A stretch of 64,000 nt of DNA from Desulfonema magnum (GTDB lineage: Bacteria > Desulfobacterota > Desulfobacteria > Desulfobacterales > 4be13): contig NZ_CP061800.1 in assembly GCF_017377395.1 (NCBI RefSeq), positions 1,116,001 to 1,180,000 on the forward strand, read 5' to 3'. The stretch's first letter is position 1; each line of letters opens with the position of its first letter. The position numbers and the translations under genes were made by a program. The notes beneath the pieces are model-generated. The model saw nothing but the letters and a program-made list of their open reading frames with translations. It was not told the origin of the DNA and did not search any database. Of this stretch, positions 54,617 to 62,468 are shown piece after piece.

Positions 54617-56002
54617 ATGCTAAGAGTATTAAAACAGTATTATCCTGTACGAAACATTTTTTTTGTTATTGGTGAGGGGCTGATCATATACGCTTCGGTT
54701 ATTTTTGCAGGTTGGATACTCCTGGGTGTAAAACCGTTCATTATTGTCAAGTCCCTGCTTATCACGCTTATCTGCCAAATATGCCTTTACTATAATGATC
54801 TGTATGACCTGAATGTGACTTACAGTTCAGGCGAGCTTGGCATCCGTCTGCTTCAGGCCCTCGGGGTTGCGACCATTTTTCTCTCAGGTATTTACTTTGT
54901 TTTCCCAAAAGCGATTATCAGCGGGAGTTTTTTCTTTGCTTTGACAATTGGTTTTATTATATTATTCAGCATGGTCTGGCGATTAACCTGGAGTCTGGTC
55001 TTAAATAAAGACATGCTGAACCAGAAGATCATGGTCGTGGGATCCGGTGAACTGGCCCGAAATATCATGAACGAAATAAAAAACAGAAAAAGCTGCGGAT
55101 ATGTGGTCGCGGCCGCGGCCCTGGAATCTTATGATGATGCTGATTTTGCTGATGAAAAAAACATGGCGGTGTTTTGCAGAGAACATCATGCCGGTCTCTG
55201 TAACATCGCAAAAGATATGAAAATAAAAAAGGTGGTTGTCGCGCTCAGAGAAAGAAGAGCGGGTTTTCCGACAAAAGAGCTTTTGGATTGCCGTGTGAGC
55301 GGAATAGATATCCTTGAGGGAGACAGTTTTTATGAAAAACTCACAGGCAAACTGAGTGTTGAACATATCAACCCGGAATGGCTTATATTCTCAGAAGGTT
55401 TCCGAACATCTCTTTTCAGCCGTTTCCTGAAACGCAGTCTGGATATCGTGTTATCCTTTACCATGCTGGTTCTGCTTTCGCCGGTAATTCTCCTTACCGC
55501 TGTTTTAATCAAAATTGATTCAAAAGGGCCTGTTTTTTTTTCCCAGGAAAGAGTGGGGGAAAAGAAGAAAATATACAAAATATATAAATTCCGTTCAATG
55601 GTTGCGGATGCTGAAAAGCAAAGCGGACCCGTATGGGCAAAGGCGAATGATGACCGTGTCACTCTTGTGGGAAGATTTATTCGTAAATGGCGTATTGATG
55701 AACTCCCCCAGCTCTGGAATGTCCTAAAGGGTGAAATGAGCTTTGTGGGGCCGCGTCCGGAGCGGGAATTTTTTGTAAAAGGACTTGAATTCATTATTCC
55801 CTACTATGGTGCCCGGTTCACTGCCAAACCAGGGGTGACAGGATGGGCCCAGGTCAGTTACGGCTACGGTGCTTCTGTGAAAGATGCGACTGAAAAACTT
55901 AACTATGATCTGTTTTATATGAAAAATATGTCAATTTCCATGGACCTGGTGATTGTTTTGCGTACTGTAAAGACCGTTATTTCCGGAGAAGGTGCGCGAT
56001 AA
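54617..56002 (+). CDS. polyprenyl glycosylphosphotransferase, EpsB/WbaP type (EPS initiation)
   Basis: 461 residues. Four N-terminal membrane helices (about 12-130), a Rossmann-like middle (KIMVVGSGELARNIMNEI), a fifth helix (about 280-300), and the C-terminal sugar-transferase domain with KRSLDIVLSFTMLVLLSPVI, FKSQERVG-like FSQERVGEKKK, KFRSMVADAEK, RIDELPQLWNVLKGEMSFVG and PRPER. It transfers a sugar phosphate to undecaprenyl phosphate, starting the repeat unit. The sequence type fits the family linked to exosortase systems. Ribosome binding site weak. Confidence 0.92.
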   Translation: MLRVLKQYYPVRNIFFVIGEGLIIYASVIFAGWILLGVKPFIIVKSLLITLICQICLYYNDLYDLNVTYSSGELGIRLLQALGVATIFLSGIYFVFPKAIISGSFFFALTIGFIILFSMVWRLTWSLVLNKDMLNQKIMVVGSGELARNIMNEIKNRKSCGYVVAAAALESYDDADFADEKNMAVFCREHHAGLCNIAKDMKIKKVVVALRERRAGFPTKELLDCRVSGIDILEGDSFYEKLTGKLSVEHINPEWLIFSEGFRTSLFSRFLKRSLDIVLSFTMLVLLSPVILLTAVLIKIDSKGPVFFSQERVGEKKKIYKIYKFRSMVADAEKQSGPVWAKANDDRVTLVGRFIRKWRIDELPQLWNVLKGEMSFVGPRPEREFFVKGLEFIIPYYGARFTAKPGVTGWAQVSYGYGASVKDATEKLNYDLFYMKNMSISMDLVIVLRTVKTVISGEGAR

Positions 56003-56010
56003 TCTTTCTT

Positions 56011-56120
56011 TTATATGAAAGTGTGTCAGGTGTTAGGTGTTAAGTGTTAAGTGTTAAGTGTTAGGAAAAACTGTAAAAATTTCATCGTTCGTTGTGATCG
56101 GCAGGTCATGACCGTTTAAG
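56011..56120 (+). repeat. heptamer run plus one palindromic core repeat
   Basis: GTGTCAGGTGTTAGGTGTTA and further units, then GGAAAAACTGTAAAAA, then one core (TTTCATCGTTCGTTGTGATC ... CATGACCGTTTAAGTG), directly after the glycosyltransferase stop. Confidence 0.8.
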
Positions 56121-56178
56121 TGTAAGCCGTCTGAAAATTTCAGTTTTTGCTGTTATTTTTTGGCCGATGCTGTTCTCT

Positions 56179-56335
56179 CCCTTCGACAGGCTCAGGGAAC
56201 GGGTGAAGGCCGTTGCCATGGAGGAAGGCCGTTGCCCCGGAGGAAGGCCGTTGCCCCGGAGGAAGGCCGTTGCCATGGAGGAAGGCCGTTGCCCCGGAGG
56301 AAGGCCGTGCCCTGAGCTTGTCGAAGGCCAAGCAG
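56179..56335. repeat. 19-bp tandem repeat inside an inverted CTTCGACAGGCTCAGGG pair
   Basis: Five full and one partial copies of GAAGGCCGTTGCCMYGGAG (56205-56308) are bounded by CCTTCGACAGGCTCAGGG (56179) and CCCTGAGCTTGTCGAAGG (56309). The outer pair is a very common bacterial dispersed palindrome; here it has been split apart by growth of the tandem repeat. Confidence 0.75.
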
Positions 56336-56403
56336 CACGGAAAGCGGACAGATAAAAGCAGGTGATTCAGATGGCCTCGTTTAAGTGGATGGATAAAAAT
56401 ATG

Positions 56404-56494
56404 GGTAGTCCTGCAAAGGTAGTGATGAATCCCGTTCAGTCCCTCGGTTATCAGGACACTGAATCTCATTCATCACTGCTTGTGCAGGACTACC
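56404..56494. repeat. 91-bp terminally inverted hairpin repeat, copy 3
   Basis: GGTAGTCCTGCA..TGCAGGACTACC, 91 bp, very similar to copy 2. It lies 20 bp before the 307-bp element. Confidence 0.85.
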
Positions 56495-56513
56495 AAAATA
56501 TGTATGTTTTTCA

Positions 56514-56820
56514 GGCATCCTTCATATTTGCCCAAAAGTACTTTACACTTTTGGTGATTTGAAAAAAAGTCCATTTTTTTTCAATCTACAAATTTTGTAG
56601 CTAAATAAAAGTAATATTTACAAATAGATATTGTAAAATCTACAAATTTTGTAGTTTTTTACACACTTCAAACATGATTAGCTAAAATTAACTACAAAAT
56701 TTGTAGTTTTTTTTGTAATAGGTTGTTTATATTATAAAAATAATCAAAATTATCATGAATTAAAAAAAACATAAAAAATTCATTTTAGCTGAAAGTGTAA
56801 ACTACTAAATGAAGGATGCC
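56514..56820. mobile_element. 307-bp element with inverted ends and three 15-bp palindromes
   Basis: Inverted ends: GGCATCCTTCAT (56514) with ACTTTACACTTT (56541), and AAAGTGTAAA (56792) with ATGAAGGATGCC (56809-56820). Inside are three palindromes CTACAAA-T/A-TTTGTAG at 56586, 56640 and 56692, spaced 54 and 52 bp, about five helical turns apart. No open frame. Either a MITE, or a regulatory region with three operator-like sites ahead of the CNB gene at 57136; it may be both. Confidence 0.65.
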
Positions 56821-56984
56821 GTTTTTCAATATCCGGGGGCTTCGGAAGTTTCACAGTCTTCAGAAATCCAAAGTCATCTGTATTTAAAAAATTTATCTCA
56901 TTGTACTTACTTCTAAAAAAAACACCGCTTAAAGCCACATACGGATTGCCCCGGCAACTGAAATTATTTATCTGAAAAACTAAC

Positions 56985-57073
56985 CTCATGAAAAAACCGA
57001 GTTTTTCGCCCCCGGTTATGAAAATATTTCCGGATAAAAAACCCGGGTTTTCAAAATGTATTTTCACGGTAAA
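56985..57073 (+). repeat. ~92-bp hairpin leader element, copy e
   Basis: CTCATGAAAAAACCGAGTTT to TTTTCACGGTAAA, plus orientation, ending 62 nt before the ATG at 57136. The left arm is slightly decayed (AACCGAGTTTTT versus AAAAACCCGGGTTTT). Confidence 0.75.
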
Positions 57074-57135
57074 AATTCGCAGGGGCAATAACAAACGATT
57101 ATTTCCAATTGTTTATTTTTCGGGAGAAGGCAGAT

Positions 57136-57732
57136 ATGACGGATCACTCTGATTATTTTAAATATAATTATGATATCATAAAAGAAATGACACAAGTGCC
57201 GATGCTGAAATCTTTTGAAGAAAAAGACCTTCAGAAACTGTTGCGATTAAGTAAAATAAAGGAATATAAACCCGGTGATCTGATTTTTGAGGAAGGCAGC
57301 TATGATGGCTGTATATACTATCTTGTCTATGGCAAAGCAAAAATTGTAAAAAATGAAAAAGTATTGTCTGTTTTGCAACGCACGGGAGAGATTTTTGGTG
57401 AAATGGGGGCATTGGACGGTTCAGCAAGGTCAGCTTCTGTATATGCCGCGGATAATACCATGTGTCTGGCAATAAAAATTTCTGATGTTGATGGCTTGTC
57501 AGCCAGCGATCAGTTTGAATCCAGATACAAAATGTACAGAGGTTTTGCCGAGATTTTGGCCCATCGCCTGAGAGTGACAACCGAAGAACTGGTCAGAACA
57601 AAAGAAGAATTGGACAAACAAAATTTGGTGAATCGTCTGATATTAAAAACCGAGGAGTTAAGTAAGGCAAAGGAAAAAATAGCGCTGTTGCAAAGCCGGT
57701 TAAGAGGTCAGAAGCGCATAAATACAGTTTAG
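57136..57732 (+). CDS. cyclic-nucleotide-binding-domain protein without DNA-binding domain (2)
   Basis: 198 residues from ATG 57136 (GGAGAAGG upstream). CNB domain (about 18-140) with GDLIFEEGSYDGCIYYLVYG and cassette IFGEMGALDGSARSASVYA, with the ligand-binding Glu and Arg intact. The C-terminal ~50 residues are a coiled coil (LVRTKEELDKQNLVNRLILK onward) instead of a helix-turn-helix. Clear paralogue of the 49692 protein. Immediately upstream of the second Wza gene, 6 bp apart, so it is co-expressed with export genes. Confidence 0.85.
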   Translation: MTDHSDYFKYNYDIIKEMTQVPMLKSFEEKDLQKLLRLSKIKEYKPGDLIFEEGSYDGCIYYLVYGKAKIVKNEKVLSVLQRTGEIFGEMGALDGSARSASVYAADNTMCLAIKISDVDGLSASDQFESRYKMYRGFAEILAHRLRVTTEELVRTKEELDKQNLVNRLILKTEELSKAKEKIALLQSRLRGQKRINTV

Positions 57733-57738
57733 GGAAAA

Positions 57739-58692
57739 ATGGTTATGAAAAGAATATTGCTTTCGGGTTTGTTTTTTTTGCTTTTAACGACAGTCTCCTG
57801 TGTACCTAATTTTTATTCAGTCACCGCCCCAAAAAACGAACCGGAAACCAAGGCAGTTACCCAAATCATTCAGGATAGTTATAATGCGGAAATAAAGGAA
57901 ACAGATTCGGAAACAGATAACTCTGCGGAAGATGTCCCCGATACAAAACAAACTGAAGCTGATGCGGAAACAGAAACATCTGCCAAAGATGTTCCGGAAA
58001 TAAAAAAAGCTGATGCGGAAACAGAAACATCTGCCAAAGATGTTCCGGAAATAAAAAAAGCTGATGCGGAAACAGAAACATCTGCCAAAGATGTTCCGGA
58101 AATAAAAAAAGCTGATGCGGAAACAGAAACATCTGCCGAAAATATTTCAAAAACAGAAAAATCCGCCGGAAATGCTCCGGAAATTGAAGACACCGCCGAA
58201 GCGGAAAAGGGAGATTACAAAATTGGCAGCGGTGATATTTTGGAAATCATGACATGGAAGGAACCTGATTTTTCAAAGGAACTGCTTGTCAGAATTGATG
58301 GTAAAATTACATTTCCGCTGCTTGATGATATTAAAGTGGCAGGGCTTACTCCGATGCAGGTAAAAAAACATATTGAAAAAAGATTAAAAGATTTTGTTTC
58401 ACATCCCATTGTCAATATTACCGTAAAAAACCCTCAGAGCCAGAAGTTTTATATCCTGGGTGAAATTTCAGGAACAGGTCAGTATGATATTATAAAAAAT
58501 CTTACCGTGCTTCAGGCGTTTGCCCTTGCTGGCGGATTTACCGAATGGGCTTCAAAAAAAGAAATTATTCTTGTCAGACAGGAAGACGGCAAGGAGAAAA
58601 TTATAAGGATCAATTATAAAAATATTGCAAGAGGTAAAGATTTCAGTCAGAATATACTGATAAAAGCAGATGATACGATTATTGTCCCCTGA
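57739..58692 (+). CDS. Wza-like polysaccharide export lipoprotein with acidic repeat insert, module 2
   Basis: 317 residues. Signal segment LLSGLFFLLLTTVSC, probably lipidated at Cys21. Residues ~55-155 are an acidic low-complexity insert, mostly a 17-residue unit, ADAETETSAKDVPEIKK, encoded by identical 51-bp DNA repeats (three exact copies at 57961-58113 plus partial flanks). The Poly_export domain starts about 158 (YKIGSGDILEIMTWKEPDFS), followed by one SLBB (FYILGEISGTGQYDIIKNLT). Shorter export part than the module 1 Wza, which has two SLBB stretches and no insert. The repeat number is likely to vary between strains. Confidence 0.9.
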   Translation: MVMKRILLSGLFFLLLTTVSCVPNFYSVTAPKNEPETKAVTQIIQDSYNAEIKETDSETDNSAEDVPDTKQTEADAETETSAKDVPEIKKADAETETSAKDVPEIKKADAETETSAKDVPEIKKADAETETSAENISKTEKSAGNAPEIEDTAEAEKGDYKIGSGDILEIMTWKEPDFSKELLVRIDGKITFPLLDDIKVAGLTPMQVKKHIEKRLKDFVSHPIVNITVKNPQSQKFYILGEISGTGQYDIIKNLTVLQAFALAGGFTEWASKKEIILVRQEDGKEKIIRINYKNIARGKDFSQNILIKADDTIIVP

Positions 58693-58769
58693 TTGTTTCT
58701 TTGTCATTTGTCATTGATAATACTCTCATTCAACCTGGTTAACAAAAAAAAGATACAAATGACAAATAA

Positions 58770-58861
58770 ACGCTCATGAAAAAGCCGGGTTTTTCGCCCC
58801 CGGTCATGAAAATGTTTTCAGATAAAAAACCCGGCTTTTCAGAATGTATTTTTACGGTAAA
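58770..58861 (+). repeat. ~92-bp hairpin leader element, copy f, overlapping a start codon
   Basis: ACGCTCATGAAAAAGCCGGG to TATTTTTACGGTAAA, plus orientation. Its last 18 bases contain the ATG (58844) and first codons of the barrel gene downstream, encoding MYFYGK. Confidence 0.85.
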
Positions 58862-60469
58862 TTTAAAATTTATTTTCTCATTATTGTATGCAGCCTTGTG
58901 CTGACGAATCCGGCCCGAGCCGGATATCAGAAACTCTTTACCCCGAGAATTTCGGTAAACACAGAGTATTCAGACAATCTTTCCTTATCAAAAGACAATA
59001 AAACAGAGGATTTTATTACTGTCATCTCTCCGGGGTTCACCGCCCAGATATTAGGAAAAACCAGGGCCCTGACATTTTCATACGATTTAGGATACAGTTC
59101 TTACGACAAACTCATCGAGAATAACACATTACGTCATAATGCCCTGTTTTCAGGATGGATCGGATTTACAAAACATACCCGCCTGGATTTTCAGAACTCA
59201 TTTATACTGACTGAAGAATCTGTCACAGAAATTGAAAGAACCCTCACAGAGACTGAAGCGGCGACCGAAGAAACTGAAATTTATGCCTTGGAATCTGAAA
59301 AAGAACATGAGGCCGAAACAGAGACCGTCAGGAGAGGCAGGGAATCTCATTATACAAATACAACAAACATCGGATTCACGCATCAGTTTGGCAAATCTGA
59401 TATTTTCAACATGAGGTATGTTTACAGCATTCTTGAAAACGAAGATCCGAGTGTTAAAGATAAAACAAATCATAACCCATCAGCCGGGCTGAACTACTGG
59501 ATTATTCCCGGACAACTGGGCGTTGATGCGAGTGTTTCCTATACAAGAGGCGAATATTCGGCCACTCCCGGGAAAGACAGTTATTGGGAAGAAAGTCTGA
59601 GTCCGTCACTGGGCGTGAATTACTGGTTTATCCCCGACAGATTCGGAATTGAAACCAGCTTTTCCTATAGCAAAGGTGAATTTTCAGATCCATCGGACCA
59701 CCTTAATCATTGGCACAAGAGTTTGAAACCATATATAACGCTGACTTACCGATCCGTGCCGCTTCACCTGGAAACGGAGGTAACCGTCTCCCGTATCGCT
59801 GGCAGATTTTCAGAATCCTCCGAAGATTTTAATAACTGGTACGGAAGTCTGAAACTGACCAAGAAGTTTACCAAACATCTTGAGGGGGTTGTCCGATACG
59901 CACATACAATTATGGATTTTAAGGGAGAGGGTGAGGACTATAAAATTTATGATCCTTCAGTGGGCATAAATTACACACTGGCAGAAGGGGTTCCGCTTTC
60001 GTTTACCATTGGCTATTTCACGCGGGACAGACTGGAAAGTAAAAACGAGTCCGCCTTATCTGTCAACGGTGATATTGGAAAAACCTGGATGTTCAGCAGG
60101 CATGGCTCGCTCAGTTTCGCAACATCAAGCGGATATGATGAATCTTATTTTGGCGCGGAAAAACTTGGCTTCGGCATATATTATGACGCAAGATGTACGA
60201 TAAACTATGCGTTTACCAAATATTTCAGTGGTAATATCTACGGGGCTTACAGAAGAGATAAGTATCTGGATATTAAAGAAAATACACGAAATGACGAAAC
60301 CAGGGAAATGGGTTCGGGTCTGATTTACCAGAAAAAATGGTTATCTGTGATGCTTAATTATTTCTATCGCACAGTTGAGTCCACCCTGAGCGAAAATGAT
60401 TATGAAGAAAATCGGATTCATCTGAAGGTCATCTTATCCCCTTTCCGTCCGATTCGTATCTTAGACTAG
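58844..60469 (+). CDS. large outer-membrane beta-barrel protein, module 2
   Basis: 541 residues. Signal peptide KFKIYFLIIVCSLVLTNPARA, then barrel strands such as ALTFSYDLGYSSYDKL, LGVDASVSYTRGEYSATPG and FGIETSFSYSKGEFSDPSD. A Glu-rich insert (about 125-165) contains TLTETEAATEETEIYALESE. The type matches barrels of exosortase/PEP-CTERM EPS loci. Paralogue of the 35464 protein. The only good start is the ATG inside the 92-bp repeat; the repeat supplies the first residues and no strong Shine-Dalgarno is seen (CTTTTCAGA precedes). Confidence 0.85.
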   Translation: MYFYGKFKIYFLIIVCSLVLTNPARAGYQKLFTPRISVNTEYSDNLSLSKDNKTEDFITVISPGFTAQILGKTRALTFSYDLGYSSYDKLIENNTLRHNALFSGWIGFTKHTRLDFQNSFILTEESVTEIERTLTETEAATEETEIYALESEKEHEAETETVRRGRESHYTNTTNIGFTHQFGKSDIFNMRYVYSILENEDPSVKDKTNHNPSAGLNYWIIPGQLGVDASVSYTRGEYSATPGKDSYWEESLSPSLGVNYWFIPDRFGIETSFSYSKGEFSDPSDHLNHWHKSLKPYITLTYRSVPLHLETEVTVSRIAGRFSESSEDFNNWYGSLKLTKKFTKHLEGVVRYAHTIMDFKGEGEDYKIYDPSVGINYTLAEGVPLSFTIGYFTRDRLESKNESALSVNGDIGKTWMFSRHGSLSFATSSGYDESYFGAEKLGFGIYYDARCTINYAFTKYFSGNIYGAYRRDKYLDIKENTRNDETREMGSGLIYQKKWLSVMLNYFYRTVESTLSENDYEENRIHLKVILSPFRPIRILD

Positions 60470-60538
60470 GAATCATCAATCATCAATTATCAATTATTAA
60501 TTACCAATTACCAATTATCAATTATCAATTATCAATTA
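60470..60538. repeat. heptamer array AATTATC/AATTACC/AATCATC
   Basis: About ten 7-bp units fill the 78-bp gap between the barrel gene and the EpsI gene, ending right before the AGGA ribosome binding site. Confidence 0.85.
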
Positions 60539-60547
60539 GGAATAGCT

Positions 60548-61189
60548 ATGCTCCTTAAAAATACACTTACGGCTTCAGTTGTGATGCTTGTGACTATGGT
60601 TTTTCTTCATTATATCAGCGAAGGTGAGGAAATTCATCCGAACAAATCCTTTGAAACTTTTCCAACACAGCTCGCGGAATGGAAGGGGGAGAGAGAATTT
60701 TTTTCTGAAAATATTTATGATGTGCTGGGGGTTGATGACTATTTTATGTGCAGGTACAATGACCCGAAAGCGCTCTGGACCCATCTTTATATCGGATTTT
60801 ATCAAAGCCAGCAAGAGGGGGATCTGATTCATTCACCCAAAAACTGTATGCCCGGGGCAGGATGGAATATTATCCGGACATCGCTTGAAGAACTGGAATT
60901 TCCCGGGGACCATCCTGATAAAATAAAAGCAATAAAACTCATCATACAAAAAGGAGATCAGAAAAAGATTATGCTCTATTGGTTTCAATCCCGGGGGAGA
61001 ATCATTTCTTCTGAGTATATGCAGAAAATCTGGCTGGTCATTGACTCTGTCACACGCCACCGGACAGATGGCTCTTTTGTGAGGCTTATCTCACCGATTG
61101 TCAACAATAATGAGGAGATGACCTTACAGCAGTTAAAAAAGTTTGCCAGACATCTGATGCCCCTGCTGTATGAATATATCCCGTCATAA
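60548..61189 (+). CDS. epsI: EpsI-family exosortase-associated protein
   Basis: 213 residues. One N-terminal membrane helix (about 6-24), then the EpsI/DUF3485 domain: FPTQLAEWKGEREFFSENIYDVLGVDDYFMCRY, YIGFYQSQQEGDLIHSPKNCMPGAGW with the conserved Cys, and YWFQSRGRIISSEYMQKIWLVIDS. EpsI proteins accompany, or are fused to, exosortases in EPS loci and act in the periplasm. Here it is stand-alone and no exosortase gene precedes it. AGGA 6 nt before the ATG. Confidence 0.85.
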   Translation: MLLKNTLTASVVMLVTMVFLHYISEGEEIHPNKSFETFPTQLAEWKGEREFFSENIYDVLGVDDYFMCRYNDPKALWTHLYIGFYQSQQEGDLIHSPKNCMPGAGWNIIRTSLEELEFPGDHPDKIKAIKLIIQKGDQKKIMLYWFQSRGRIISSEYMQKIWLVIDSVTRHRTDGSFVRLISPIVNNNEEMTLQQLKKFARHLMPLLYEYIPS

Positions 61190-61215
61190 CACATGAAGCT
61201 TTAAAAAATAACATT

Positions 61216-62268
61216 TTGATTTTATATTTAAAAAATAAAAAAACCTCCCAGTCTGAAATCGCATCCGAGCCAGAATCAGAGAATTTTTCCCGGTTTCCGA
61301 AAACTATCCGTGTTGCACTTTTTGTGTCGCGGGTGTGTGTGGCTGTGTTCCTGATGACAAGCTCAACATATGCTTTTTACCACTCAGGTGAAGACAAAGC
61401 CCAAGACCTCCGAGGTTTTGAAAACCTCGGAGGTCTTTACTCGAAGATATCTGAGAACAAAGAAAAGAACACTTTTGTATTGTATGACAATTTTAATCAT
61501 GTGTTGCCAAAACAGCGTCAGGAAACAATCATTTTTCCTTATTCCGATAAATTTGTTCCCGCGGATCTGATTGAGTTCAACCTGCCGGTTTATGCTGTGT
61601 TTCACCATTCCGAGACATTTGAAAATCCAGTGACAAAACTCCTGTATGCAAACCTGAAATTAAAGAAACTGCTTGAAGAATACAGCGATTTGCAGCGGCG
61701 GGTGAATGCGTTGCTTTCGGATCTGGAGTTTTCCTCTGATGACATTCAGCCGGATTTACTTGCCCTGATAAACAATATTCAGATGGGAGACACGCCTAAG
61801 CTCAGTGAAATGTTGTCTGTTCACAGGAAATGGATAAGACTGAACAGGGAGATCAGCAAATTAGCCAAAAATCATCCTCGTTTGTTGGCTGAATCTGCTG
61901 AAAGGACAGCCTCACGGCTTCTGGCCGGAATCCGATTCCGGGCAAATTCGTATCATTCTGAAAAACCATCTGAAATGACATCCCGAAATTTTTTTGGCCC
62001 TTCTCCGAGGACATTCAAAAACAAAACATCTGCTTCGGATGCGCCGCTTTACAGACACAATACGAAAGATGCTCATTCTGTTGCAGTGAAACGCAAAAAG
62101 AGAGATTTCTATTATGAAGATGATTTTTTGGAACGCATGTTTAAATTTCCCTCAAAAGTATTACGCTATGTGCTTTTAAATAAAATAAAAGCCATTGTCT
62201 ATGGTCTGGTTCTGATCTTCATGATCTATTTCACAGTGATTGTCATTCGTTCTGTGATTCATAGGTAA
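61216..62268 (+). CDS. unrecognised bitopic membrane protein in the EPS locus
   Basis: About 350 residues from a TTG at 61216. The start is uncertain: there is no clear ribosome binding site, and it could lie further in. A hydrophobic segment near 31-52 (VALFVSRVCVAVFLMTSS), a soluble region with helices (140-240), a basic linker (245-310), and a C-terminal membrane helix (about 325-345, IVYGLVLIFMIYFTVIVI). No family recognised. Codons for about KAQDLRGFENLGGLYSK come from a perfect palindromic repeat. The position between EpsI and PrsT suggests a role in the export machine. Confidence 0.65.
   Translation: MILYLKNKKTSQSEIASEPESENFSRFPKTIRVALFVSRVCVAVFLMTSSTYAFYHSGEDKAQDLRGFENLGGLYSKISENKEKNTFVLYDNFNHVLPKQRQETIIFPYSDKFVPADLIEFNLPVYAVFHHSETFENPVTKLLYANLKLKKLLEEYSDLQRRVNALLSDLEFSSDDIQPDLLALINNIQMGDTPKLSEMLSVHRKWIRLNREISKLAKNHPRLLAESAERTASRLLAGIRFRANSYHSEKPSEMTSRNFFGPSPRTFKNKTSASDAPLYRHNTKDAHSVAVKRKKRDFYYEDDFLERMFKFPSKVLRYVLLNKIKAIVYGLVLIFMIYFTVIVIRSVIHR
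61403..61437. repeat. perfect 35-bp palindrome inside a coding region
   Basis: 17-bp arms AAGACCTCCGAGGTTTT and AAAACCTCGGAGGTCTT around one G. Same family as 7206-7240 and 13645-13677, but here translated in frame in the 61216 gene. Strong hairpin in the mRNA. Confidence 0.85.
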
Positions 62269-62327
62269 CAGGAAAATAAGTACCCGATCAAAAGTTTTTT
62301 ATACATCTTTTTTTTGTGAACTGCGGA

Positions 62328-62385
62328 GAAACCCGGCTTTTTCCGTCACGGGCGGCGGCTCATTCCGGGAAAAAAGCCGGGTTTC
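62328..62385. repeat. 58-bp hairpin GAAACCCGGCTTTTT..AAAAAGCCGGGTTTC
   Basis: Second copy of the 18039-18098 hairpin, 60 bp past the stop of the 61216 gene and 83 bp before the PrsT start. May terminate or attenuate. Confidence 0.6.
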
Positions 62386-62468
62386 TTCCCCGGGCAGATA
62401 TTGAAAACTTATGGTCAGCTACTTATGATAAACTTATTAAAGAGGCTGAGTTGTCAGAGATTTCAAAC

